The notes below the pieces were generated by a model. The model worked only from the letters and a program-made list of their open reading frames with translations, was not told where the DNA came from and did not search any database. 64,000 nucleotides of DNA from a virus, in the IMG/VR virus record IMGVR_UViG_3300025889_000083, positions 40,149-104,148 of that record. One strand, written 5' to 3'. The position numbers were made by a program, and so were the translations under genes. This document shows, piece by piece, positions 43,632 through 49,247 of this stretch. Position 1 is the first letter of the stretch; every line of letters starts with the position of its first letter.

Positions 43632-43926
43632 TTATAAATGACTCTCCACAGCCACAGCGGGTGTAAGGCAAGTCAAAAGTAAGTTTTTCATTTAAGTCAC
43701 TTTCAAGTCCGATCTCAACTGGCTCTAACATCTCCCAGTCTGAAAAAGGAATATGGATTGAGAAAAATCCAAAGTCCACCATATATGTTCCCCCAACTTC
43801 TGAGGTTTCTATAAATTCGATACTATTACCGCTGCAACCACGACGAGCAGACCTAAGTAGTATTCTCGCTGGTTTCTTTGCAATGCGCTCCGTAATAAAT
43901 TGTATGGCTTCATTAGATATCTTCAC
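43615..43926 (-). CDS. iscA: IscA/HesB-like iron-sulfur carrier
   Basis: A 103-residue A-type carrier. C31 (RRGCSGNS) and the C-terminal C91-G-C93-GESF motif are the three cluster-binding Cys. The sequence between is somewhat divergent from cellular IscA. HesB-like genes are known in T4-like marine phages; the pairing with IscU in one operon here strengthens an iron-sulfur maturation role. Confidence 0.88.
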   Translation of the reverse strand: MKISNEAIQFITERIAKKPARILLRSARRGCSGNSIEFIETSEVGGTYMVDFGFFSIHIPFSDWEMLEPVEIGLESDLNEKLTFDLPYTRCGCGESFINGRST

Positions 43927-44050
43927 CGTCCATGTATTTGCCCCAGAGGTATTTAGCCCCTACGTATGCACCTCCTAAAATGCTTGCCCAGATAACTAGG
44001 CTAAATAAATATTTAAATAATGTGTATGGTAATAAAATAAATTCTATCAT
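43913..44050 (-). CDS. Small membrane protein
   Basis: A 45-residue protein (MIEFILLPYTLFKYLFSLVI then WASILGGAYVGAKYLWGK). It consists of a single long hydrophobic segment with a short polar end. It overlaps the stop of the terS-like gene by ATGA. The function is unknown. Confidence 0.55.
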   Translation of the reverse strand: MIEFILLPYTLFKYLFSLVIWASILGGAYVGAKYLWGKYMDGEDI

Positions 44051-44511
44051 GTTTTGTCCTGTAATAATCGTTCCATTAACTTGCCGTAATTTCCCTGACC
44101 GAATGGTAATTCTCCATTTATCTGCACATTCGTCTGGTTTTTAATATTAGAGGCTTTGGCTTTCTCAAGTTCTGCCATTGCCTTGATCTCATCCATGCGC
44201 ATCTTGTGCGCTAGGCTTAGTAGATCTACGACATCCTTATTAGTGTAAACTTGACTTTCTTCTGCTTCTTCTAGTTTCTGTTCTATTATATCGTCAAGTT
44301 TATTTGCAATTTTAAATCTATTGCGATATCCTGTGTCCAGATAGACTTGATCGATATACTGGCGAACTTCTCTTTTATTGAGTAGATCTTGTACAGTATT
44401 TTCATCAAGTTTAAGTCGTAAACAAACTGACTGAACATTTCCCAGTTCTAAATAACAGTTCGCTACTTCTAAGCCTTCTGGAGACATTCTTGTTGCGATT
44501 TCATTTTTCAT
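44047..44511 (-). CDS. terS: Probable small terminase subunit
   Basis: A 154-residue helical protein. An N-terminal helix-turn-helix (CYLELGNVQSVCLRLKLDENT) is followed by REVRQYIDQVYLDTGYRNR and a conserved KDVVDLLSLAHKMRMDE helix, as in small terminases of T4-like marine phages. It is separated from terL by 12 kb and heads the iron-sulfur/curli operon. A regulator is an alternative. The ATG is only six bases after the -10 box. Confidence 0.65.
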   Translation of the reverse strand: MKNEIATRMSPEGLEVANCYLELGNVQSVCLRLKLDENTVQDLLNKREVRQYIDQVYLDTGYRNRFKIANKLDDIIEQKLEEAEESQVYTNKDVVDLLSLAHKMRMDEIKAMAELEKAKASNIKNQTNVQINGELPFGQGNYGKLMERLLQDKT

Positions 44512-44517
44512 ATTGGG

Positions 44518-44546
44518 AGTATACCATAGGTCGATCTAAAAGTCAA
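44518..44546 (-). promoter_or_regulatory. Promoter of the terS/Isc/curli operon
   Basis: On the minus strand, TTGACT (44546-44541), 17-base spacer, TATACT (44523-44518). The start codon of the terS-like gene begins six bases after the -10 box, predicting a leaderless transcript. Confidence 0.78.
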
Positions 44547-44621
44547 GAAATTTTTTCGTATGCATCGTCACGATGCTATCTTCTGCGTCTTTTTATAAGT
44601 ACCAAAAATACCAAAAGTTGT

Positions 44622-44662
44622 ACGTGTGGGGGAGCGGAGCTCCGCGCTGACAACGTTGTCAG
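44622..44662. promoter_or_regulatory. GC-rich palindromic site with TGACAACGTTGTCA operator
   Basis: Contains a perfect 12-base palindrome GCGGAGCTCCGC followed by the perfect 14-base palindrome TGACAACGTTGTCA (44648-44661). The latter occurs two more times (45910, 48083). It is probably an operator for a dimeric regulator. Confidence 0.6.
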
Positions 44663-44693
44663 AAAACCGCCCCCCATTGCTGGGGGGTGGCGG
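44663..44693 (-). terminator. Rho-independent terminator
   Basis: On the minus strand, CCGCC-A-CCCCCC, a 6-base loop, GGGGGG-CGG and TTTT. It ends the small-gene operon 45743-44703 before the terS promoter. Confidence 0.8.
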
Positions 44694-44702
44694 GGGGATA
44701 TG

Positions 44703-44846
44703 CTAGAAATTAAATTCTAGCTGCTTTGGTTTATTGCGATTAACAAATAAATGTCTTCTCACAATCTCACCTTTAATCCTAGCAATCATCTCACTATGAG
44801 ATTTTGCTACTATTCTTTTTTTGCCTACTCTTGTAATTACTTTCAT
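44703..44846 (-). CDS. Small basic protein
   Basis: A 47-residue frame (MKVITRVGKKRIVAKSHSEM, ends KQLEFNF) with an AAGGAAAG ribosome site before ATG 44846. It is the last gene of the operon, just ahead of the terminator. No family recognised. Confidence 0.55.
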   Translation of the reverse strand: MKVITRVGKKRIVAKSHSEMIARIKGEIVRRHLFVNRNKPKQLEFNF

Positions 44847-45019
44847 TTTTCTTTCCTTAGCCAATAACGATTGGCATTAATTCCTATAGACACATTATGC
44901 GTCATTTCTTCCCACATATCAAGACATCTTCTTAATTTATTTTTAAGCAGATATTTCTTGATTGCTTTCTCATCACCAACCATAACGATAAGATAATCTT
45001 TATATAATTGATATTTCAT
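44843..45019 (-). CDS. Small protein of unknown function
   Basis: A 58-residue protein from ATG 45019, an ATGA overlap with the upstream stop. Tyr/Lys-rich start (MKYQLYKDYLIVMVGDEKA) and a conserved-looking WEEMTHNVSIG. No known domain. Confidence 0.55.
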   Translation of the reverse strand: MKYQLYKDYLIVMVGDEKAIKKYLLKNKLRRCLDMWEEMTHNVSIGINANRYWLRKEK

Positions 45020-45243
45020 AATTCGCCCCACTCATTATGCATGACTGCTAATAAATCGTAGAACATACCATTTAATTCATCTCTTAGATATTTATCTTTC
45101 TTGACCATTGTCATTGGACAATATCTAATATAATCATTCCACCGCCGAACAATTTGCCTTGCTGATTGCTTGGGCAATTTGGTTTCTTTAATCGCCATGT
45201 GGTATGGTGTTCTCATGTTTACCATTTGCTCACTACCTGCCAT
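45016..45243 (-). CDS. Small protein of unknown function
   Basis: A 75-residue helical protein (KQSARQIVRRWNDYIRYCP). Its start overlaps the stop of the upstream membrane peptide. No known domain. Confidence 0.55.
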   Translation of the reverse strand: MAGSEQMVNMRTPYHMAIKETKLPKQSARQIVRRWNDYIRYCPMTMVKKDKYLRDELNGMFYDLLAVMHNEWGEL

Positions 45244-45340
45244 TTGGTAATACCCCCCACATAACTAAAAGATTAATGCATGTTATCGCAATTCCTAGCG
45301 ATAGGAAAAACATTCCAAACAGAATTAAATTCTCTCTCAT
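45233..45340 (-). CDS. Tiny single-pass membrane peptide
   Basis: 35 residues, nearly all one hydrophobic helix (LILFGMFFLSLGIAITCINL). ATG 45340 overlaps the upstream stop (ATGA). Part of the same operon. Confidence 0.5.
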   Translation of the reverse strand: MRENLILFGMFFLSLGIAITCINLLVMWGVLPNGR

Positions 45341-45507
45341 AATCCTAACCCCATTAATAATAAAGCTAAAAACATGCAACCTATAACTGCTATATTAATC
45401 ATCAACTCAACCCCATAAGGAAGACTATCTGTCCATCTCATAATATAGGCAACCGATAAACACGCCATTAAAAAGACGATACCGCACAAAAATAAAAAAG
45501 CATTCAT
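45337..45507 (-). CDS. Small two-pass membrane protein
   Basis: 56 residues with two hydrophobic helices (FLFLCGIVFLMACLSVAYIM and INIAVIGCMFLALLLMGLGL). It starts at ATG 45507, overlapping the upstream stop (TAATG). It is holin-like in size and topology, but there is no lysozyme nearby. Confidence 0.55.
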   Translation of the reverse strand: MNAFLFLCGIVFLMACLSVAYIMRWTDSLPYGVELMINIAVIGCMFLALLLMGLGL

Positions 45508-45743
45508 TATTTAATCCCCCACTCTTTTTTTGTATTACTAATAGATTGACTAGCTATATCGAAACCTCTATCAATCCCATTTTCAAACGCCATATCTAGG
45601 TTATCTAAAATGGCATTTCTTAGATGATGCTGTAAAACATCATCTTGTATTTTAGAAACTAAATCCCATAATGCGATTTTCATTTCCATATCTTTTTTTT
45701 CTTTATCTAGCATTTTTAACTCCTTATTAGATAAATTTTCCAT
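45507..45743 (-). CDS. Small coiled-coil protein
   Basis: A 78-residue helical, charged protein (KELKMLDKEKKDMEMKIAL). It heads the leftward small-gene operon. The ATG is six bases from the -10 box. The function is unknown. Confidence 0.6.
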   Translation of the reverse strand: MENLSNKELKMLDKEKKDMEMKIALWDLVSKIQDDVLQHHLRNAILDNLDMAFENGIDRGFDIASQSISNTKKEWGIK

Positions 45744-45749
45744 ACACTA

Positions 45750-45778
45750 ATTATTACAAAAAACAACAAGCAATGCAA
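45750..45778 (-). promoter_or_regulatory. Sigma-70-like promoter of the leftward small-gene operon
   Basis: On the minus strand, TTGCAT (45778-45773), 17-base spacer, AATAAT (45755-45750). Weaker than the others. ATG 45743 follows at the expected transcription start. Confidence 0.6.
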
Positions 45779-45812
45779 GAATTTTTTTACTTTTTTTGCC
45801 TTGCTGTTTTGA

Positions 45813-45888
45813 TTGACTCACCCTAAAATTCATAAATGAATTTTAGGGTGTGTTTCGCTTTTTGTCAATAGATTTTTTAAAAAAAATT
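45813..45888 (+). repeat. Direct repeat copy A containing a 15-bp-arm palindrome
   Basis: About 75 bases nearly identical to 48134-48208. It includes the inverted repeat with arms 45819-45833 and 45836-45850 (CACCCTAAAATTCAT and its complement, 2-base loop), then TGTTTCGCTTTTTGTCAATA. Together with copy B it flanks a 2.3-kb segment. Confidence 0.8.
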
Positions 45889-45908
45889 ACTATATATTTA
45901 TACAGCAA

Positions 45909-45924
45909 ATGACAACGTTGTCAT
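45909..45924. promoter_or_regulatory. Palindromic operator-like site, copy 2
   Basis: The perfect palindrome ATGACAACGTTGTCAT, between two CCCTAAAATT palindromes and between the divergent gene runs. The same 16 bases occur at 48082-48097. Confidence 0.65.
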
Positions 45925-45939
45925 GGCTAAAAGAAACAT

Positions 45940-45967
45940 ACCCTAAAATTATAAATAATTTTAGGGT
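45940..45967. repeat. Perfect inverted repeat of the CCCTAAAATT family
   Basis: Arms of 13 bases (ACCCTAAAATTAT and its complement) around a 2-base loop. Same core as the palindromes at 45819 and 48140. Confidence 0.75.
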
Positions 45968-45999
45968 GGCTCTGATTTGGTGGGTTGCTTTAAATGGGG

Positions 46000-46060
46000 C
46001 GGTCTAAAATTTGTCCGCTTCGCTTTATCAAACTTTGTTTGATAAACAAATTTTAGACCG
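46000..46060. repeat. Compound inverted repeat of the GGTCTAAAATTTG family
   Basis: Outer arms of 14 bases (CGGTCTAAAATTTG at 46000-46013, complement at 46047-46060) enclose an inner perfect hairpin with 10-base arms (TTTATCAAAC at 46024-46033, complement at 46037-46046). The outer arms recur at 47592-47647 with a different inner hairpin. Confidence 0.8.
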
Positions 46061-46211
46061 AGATTCAGAAAATGTCAAGATTTGTGACAACTTTTTTACT
46101 GCTCATTTTTTGACCACTTGGCGAAAATTTATACAGGGCTATTTTTTCAAATACACTTGCTCTCTTTATACTTTTCGATATACTAGAAGGATATTCATAA
46201 GAGAGGAAAAA

Positions 46212-46358
46212 ATGGAAAAAGAAAAGAAACAAGAAGAAACTAAGGCAACACTAGCCAAGATGATCGCTAAGAAAAAAGGTTTATCAACTTCCGAGCAAAC
46301 ATCACTAGAAAGAACTTCTAAAGATATGCTTGTTAAAATCTTGGCATGGGTTTCCTAG
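46212..46358 (+). CDS. Small charged protein
   Basis: 48 residues from ATG 46212, chosen because of the AGAGG ribosome site; the frame also extends upstream through the palindrome, which is unlikely to be coding. It is Lys/Glu-rich (KKQEETKATLAKMIAKKKG). First gene of a short rightward operon. Confidence 0.5.
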   Translation: MEKEKKQEETKATLAKMIAKKKGLSTSEQTSLERTSKDMLVKILAWVS

Positions 46359-46576
46359 ATCTTCTTTATTGGTTTGGGGCTATCTGTTTAATGATTGCCC
46401 CAATAACCAAAAACACCACCACTCCGATAATGGCGGTTATTGGTTTATCCTTGCTAACACTTCAAGCAATAGAAAATCAATTAATCAATTTAATAATCTT
46501 AAATGTATCCTCAATTATTGCATGGGGCTACAACTATAAAAGGATAACTAATGAAAACAAAAATCGAATTAACTAA
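46346..46576 (+). CDS. Small two-pass membrane protein
   Basis: 76 residues with two hydrophobic segments (LLYWFGAICLMIAPI and MAVIGLSLLTLQAI) plus a third at INLIILNVSSIIAW. It overlaps the genes on both sides. The function is unknown. Confidence 0.55.
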   Translation: MGFLDLLYWFGAICLMIAPITKNTTTPIMAVIGLSLLTLQAIENQLINLIILNVSSIIAWGYNYKRITNENKNRIN

Positions 46577-47033
46577 ACAAATAGGCAAGGCAAAAATACC
46601 GCTTAAACTTTTTAAATATAGCTATCTATATTTGCTTTCCCTAGAATTGCTAAATGATGAAGGCACACCATACCAGCAATATTTTAAATTTGGAAAAACA
46701 CAAGATCCCGAAAAGCGATTTAAACAATTCCAAAAAGACTATATGAATTTTAAGATAGGTTATTTTTGGCTCTCTTACGATATGCCAAATTGTTGGCGGT
46801 GGTTAGATATGGAAACTCAAATTATAGAGAGCAAAATTAAAAAAACACTTGATAGCAATTTTGAGAAATGGGACAAAGAAAAAGGCAGAATTTATGGGTG
46901 GACAGAAATATATAAACTCAATAATACGCTAGAATTAAAAGGCATTAAGACTTTTGTAACCACAGAAATAAAAATGCTCATGGGACAAAATAACATCAGC
47001 AACTTAGAGGATTTAAAATTATGCACAAAATAA
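46551..47033 (+). CDS. GIY-YIG-like (T5orf172-type) protein
   Basis: A 160-residue protein. YLYLLSLE, then FKFGKTQDPEKRFKQFQKDY, and later DMETQIIESKIKK and GWTEIYKL follow the order of a GIY-YIG nuclease core as found in T5orf172-type domains: a Tyr pair, K/R after the second strand, and a metal-binding Glu. Such proteins are often mobile-element nucleases. Several core positions are degenerate, so activity is uncertain. Confidence 0.5.
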   Translation: MKTKIELTKQIGKAKIPLKLFKYSYLYLLSLELLNDEGTPYQQYFKFGKTQDPEKRFKQFQKDYMNFKIGYFWLSYDMPNCWRWLDMETQIIESKIKKTLDSNFEKWDKEKGRIYGWTEIYKLNNTLELKGIKTFVTTEIKMLMGQNNISNLEDLKLCTK

Positions 47034-47200
47034 ATATTAATAATCAAGAATATATTATGAGAGTCATTGTAGATGACAAAGGAAATGTAGATCATAAAGC
47101 ACAGCTAGAGGTAGAAGAAAAATGGAAAGGAATGACAATAGAGAAGCCAACACTTACGCTAATAACGAACAAGCAATATATAAAATCGTTAAAAGACTAA
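47021..47200 (+). CDS. Small protein of unknown function
   Basis: 59 residues (MHKININNQEYIMRVIVDDK, GNVDHKAQLEVEEKWKGM). It overlaps the GIY-YIG-like gene by 13 bases and ends one base before the next ATG. It competes with a longer frame (47122-47364); this one looks better because of its charge pattern. Confidence 0.5.
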   Translation: MHKININNQEYIMRVIVDDKGNVDHKAQLEVEEKWKGMTIEKPTLTLITNKQYIKSLKD

Positions 47201-47364
47201 ATGAAAAAAGAAAAAATGAACTTTATAGATTGCTTATCAGATATCGCAGACTTAATGGAGAACATAGAACAAGACATGGAAAAAGCTCTCCGCTATTTAC
47301 TGCAAAAATTAGGGTTATCCGAAAAGAACTAGAAGGAAAATTTTTTATTACTGATTTAGATTGA
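47122..47364 (+). CDS. Possible small basic protein overlapping neighbours
   Basis: 80 residues, basic and helical (KIVKRLNEKRKNELYRLLIR). It overlaps two shorter frames (47021-47200 and 47201-47332), so at least one of these is spurious. A GAGG lies 9 bases or so before ATG 47122. Confidence 0.35.
   Translation: MERNDNREANTYANNEQAIYKIVKRLNEKRKNELYRLLIRYRRLNGEHRTRHGKSSPLFTAKIRVIRKELEGKFFITDLD
47201..47332 (+). CDS. Possible small acidic helical protein
   Basis: 43 residues (MNFIDCLSDIADLMENIEQD then KALRYLLQKLGLSEKN) starting directly after the previous stop. It is in the same frame as 47021-47200. Alternative to 47122-47364 in the overlapping region. Confidence 0.4.
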   Translation: MKKEKMNFIDCLSDIADLMENIEQDMEKALRYLLQKLGLSEKN

Positions 47365-47368
47365 TTAC

Positions 47369-47418
47369 AGGGCAAAGCTATCTTTCATTAATTCCTTCTC
47401 ATATCTTAGCTTTGCCCT
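47369..47418 (+). terminator. Long hairpin after the rightward small operon
   Basis: 12-base perfect arms (AGGGCAAAGCTA at 47369-47380, complement at 47407-47418) with a 26-base loop. There is no clear T-run, so it may be a transcript-end stabiliser rather than a classic terminator. A second hairpin with 10-base arms (TTGGGCTCTG 47427-47436, complement 47499-47508) follows. Confidence 0.5.
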
Positions 47419-47510
47419 ATTCCGATTTGGGCTCTGTTGATCTCATTTAATTTTTATTAAATAAGGACGGAAACTCTCTTTGTTAATTTCTACGAGAGCA
47501 GAGCCCAAAG

Positions 47511-47550
47511 TTATCCACAAAAAAACGACTTACTAACAAGGTTATCCACA
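47511..47550 (+). other. DnaA boxes, pair 1
   Basis: Two perfect TTATCCACA sequences at 47511-47519 and 47542-47550, same orientation. They match the bacterial DnaA-box consensus and lie in an AT-rich, gene-free stretch. Confidence 0.7.
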
Positions 47551-47591
47551 GGCAAATTTTTTTGTCACAAAACTTGACTTTTTTCGAAACG

Positions 47592-47647
47592 CGGTCTAAA
47601 ATTTGCTTATTGCAAAGCAATAACCGAAGGTCGCAAATTTTAGACCG
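47592..47647. repeat. Compound inverted repeat of the GGTCTAAAATTTG family, copy 2
   Basis: Arms of 15 bases (47592-47606 and 47633-47647) enclosing an inner hairpin with 7-base arms (TTATTGC 47607-47613, complement 47617-47623). The outer arms match those at 46000-46060. Confidence 0.8.
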
Positions 47648-47694
47648 AGCCCAAATTAACCAAAAAAATAATTTAAAAATATTTAAAAAAACGC

Positions 47695-47726
47695 TTGACG
47701 GCAGGGTTAAAATTTGAGAATATATA
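47695..47726 (+). promoter_or_regulatory. Possible promoter of the structured RNA
   Basis: TTGACG (47695-47700) with the AT-rich GAATATATAC about 17-20 bases downstream. The -35 box is good, the -10 box is poor. Confidence 0.4.
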
Positions 47727-47729
47727 CAT

Positions 47730-48076
47730 ATCAGGACAGGGCAGAAAGCAACGGACTGAAAAGGAAAGCAGACGCCTTCCACCCAATGAGCAAAGACTCT
47801 TAGAGAAACTCAAAGGCTAGGAAACGCGGAGAAGCTACCGAGTAAATACCGACTTTCTACCCCTACTGATACGGAGATTATATCACAGATATAATTATGA
47901 TAAAAATCAAATAACAAAAGTGATTTTGATCTAGGGGAAAGAATTGTTAATCCTCAACCCTAAATCGAAACGCTAGAAAGAAACGGAAACATTAACGGAA
48001 ACTTAATCTAGCAAACTCCTCTCCTTAAAGAGAGAAAAAAGGCAGAACAAGAAATTGAACTGCCTTTTTTTTTTTT
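47730..48076 (+). ncRNA. Candidate structured RNA of about 340 nt
   Basis: No convincing ORF. Paired segments: CCCCTA with TAGGGG, enclosing ATTATAT/ATATAAT (loop CACAG) and AAAATCA/TGATTTT; GCTAGA with TCTAGC; CTCTC/GAGAG; then a rho-independent terminator. The 3' half forms a clear series of helices. I do not recognise the class; it is not an obvious tmRNA, RNase P or 6S RNA. Confidence 0.55.
48036..48076 (+). terminator. Rho-independent terminator
   Basis: GGCAG (48041-48045), loop, CTGCC (48060-48064) and a run of 12 T. It ends the structured RNA candidate. Confidence 0.8.
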
Positions 48077-48081
48077 GATAA

Positions 48082-48097
48082 ATGACAACGTTGTCAT
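48082..48097. promoter_or_regulatory. Palindromic operator-like site, copy 3
   Basis: Perfect ATGACAACGTTGTCAT, just after the terminator and 40 bases before repeat copy B. Confidence 0.65.
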
Positions 48098-48133
48098 TTT
48101 TAATCCTAAAAAAATCCGCTTTGGCTTTTTAAC

Positions 48134-48208
48134 TTGACTCACCCTAAAATTCATAAATGAATTTTAGGGTGTGTTTCGGTTTTTGTCAATACCTTTTTAA
48201 AAAATATT
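48134..48208 (+). repeat. Direct repeat copy B with 15-bp-arm palindrome
   Basis: Nearly identical to 45813-45888. The inverted repeat arms are 48140-48154 and 48157-48171. It marks the right end of the 2.3-kb segment with the GIY-YIG-like gene. Confidence 0.8.
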
Positions 48209-48252
48209 TTTAAATGCGAATGAGAATCATTCTCATTTGGAAAAATCAACTT

Positions 48253-48445
48253 TTGTCCACAGGGGCGCGCCTTCGGCGCCAAAGTGCAAAAGTGAAGTGC
48301 CAAAGTGATGGCGCTTGCGCCAAAGTGCGAAAGTGAAGTGCGAAAGTGAAGTCTTTCTGTGAGCTGGCGCGCGTGCCTGGCGGGGTCGCATAGTCTTTTT
48401 TTTTTATTGGCACTTATCCACAGGTTATCCACAGACTTATCCACA
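48253..48445 (+). other. Candidate replication origin: iterons and DnaA boxes
   Basis: Three perfect DnaA boxes TTATCCACA at 48414, 48425 and 48437 (11-12-base spacing, same orientation) and a variant TTGTCCACA at 48253. Between them, 48281-48352 holds about eight AAGTG units in tandem (AAAGTGCG, AAAAGTGA and similar), broken by GGCGCTTGCGCC. This combination resembles iteron origins of plasmids and some phages. GC-rich repeats stand out against the AT-rich surroundings. Confidence 0.65.
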
Positions 48446-48536
48446 GGCAAAAATATGCGGGTGCTTCCCGCCCACTACCACCCTGATATGATAGCACACA
48501 ATTTTCTTTTTGTCAATAGCTTTTTTTAAAAATAAA

Positions 48537-48558
48537 AAAGCCGACATAAGTCGGCTTT
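48537..48558 (-). terminator. Rho-independent terminator
   Basis: On the minus strand, AAAGCCGAC, TTAT loop, GTCGGCTTT and a T-run. It follows the small gene 48573-48716. Confidence 0.85.
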
Positions 48559-48572
48559 AATTCACGCCAAAT

Positions 48573-48716
48573 TTACTTGGCGTTTAGAATGGCGACGATT
48601 GTCGCTTTGTTGGCTCGCTCTAAGCTAGAGAGAGCTAATCTTGGTAAACGGAACTTTTGTTCCACTTGGCGAACCAAAGCATCTTTGGTTATTTCAACTT
48701 TTGTTTCTTTTGTCAT
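48573..48716 (-). CDS. Small protein of unknown function, own transcription unit
   Basis: 47 residues (MTKETKVEITKDALVRQVEQ, KFRLPRLALSSLERANKATI). It has a strong AAGGAG ribosome site, its own promoter and its own terminator, which together make it convincing despite its size. The helical pattern would suit a small regulator of the nearby origin. No family recognised. Confidence 0.7.
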   Translation of the reverse strand: MTKETKVEITKDALVRQVEQKFRLPRLALSSLERANKATIVAILNAK

Positions 48717-48742
48717 AATTATCTCCTTACTGAATACATACT

Positions 48743-48770
48743 ATTATACTGAAACTTTTGTCCCATTCAA
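48743..48770 (-). promoter_or_regulatory. Promoter for the 47-residue gene
   Basis: On the minus strand, TTGAAT (48770-48765), 16-base spacer, TATAAT (48748-48743). Confidence 0.75.
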
Positions 48771-49212
48771 GAGATATTTTAAATTTTTTTAACTTTTTTC
48801 AGCCCGCCACCAGCTTGACTTTGCGAGGCGACAATTTTGCCCGAATTCAGCGAAGAATGGGGAAATATAGCGAGAACCGCATAGCGGCGGGGTTTTTCGC
48901 GGGGTTGGGCTGGCAGGTGAAAAGCAAGCACAGCCTGCGTTAGCGTGATAGTAAGCACTTACTATTCGCACACGCTCTGCACCGAAGAAAGTGCAAATTC
49001 GAAGTGCAAAAGTGATGCGCGCGCGAGCGCGCTAGTGCAAAAACGATTTAAGTAGTCTTTCTAGCAAACCTCATTATATCACGGCTTTTGCGGGGTTGTC
49101 AAGAAATTTTTTGCGTTTTTTGGAGATTTGCGAAGCACCCGCTCAGGTTTCGTACGCCCGCCCCCGAAATAAAAGTGCGTTCCACCTCCAATTAAAAAAG
49201 TTAAAGTAATTG
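48771..49212. other. Gene-free stretch with palindromes and further AAGTG repeats
   Basis: No supported gene. It contains the inverted repeat ATAGTAAG-CA-CTTACTAT (48948-48965), GC-rich GCGCGCGAGCGCGC, and several more AAGTGC/AAAGTG units at 48988-49042 like those in the candidate origin. Short frames here lack ribosome sites. Confidence 0.5.
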
Positions 49213-49241
49213 TTGACTTGGCGGATCACTTTTTATATAAT
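49213..49241 (+). promoter_or_regulatory. Sigma-70-like promoter
   Basis: TTGACT (49213-49218), 17-base spacer, TATAAT (49236-49241). ATG 49248 starts six bases later. Confidence 0.8.
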
Positions 49242-49247
49242 ATTCTC

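Noticed and set aside
47483-47782. Minus-strand 99-residue frame
   Set aside because: It runs through DnaA boxes and a long palindrome, and its translation is low in charge balance and shows no motif.
47730-48076. tmRNA or RNase P identity for the structured RNA
   Set aside because: I could not find a tag-peptide frame, a tRNA-like end, or the conserved RNase P core sequences.
48151-48450. Minus-strand 99-residue frame over the iterons and DnaA boxes
   Set aside because: It arises from the repeats; its end contains the DnaA boxes and there is no ribosome site.
48758-48971. Short frames on both strands in the GC-rich stretch
   Set aside because: No ribosome sites or conserved pattern; the sequence is rich in palindromes.
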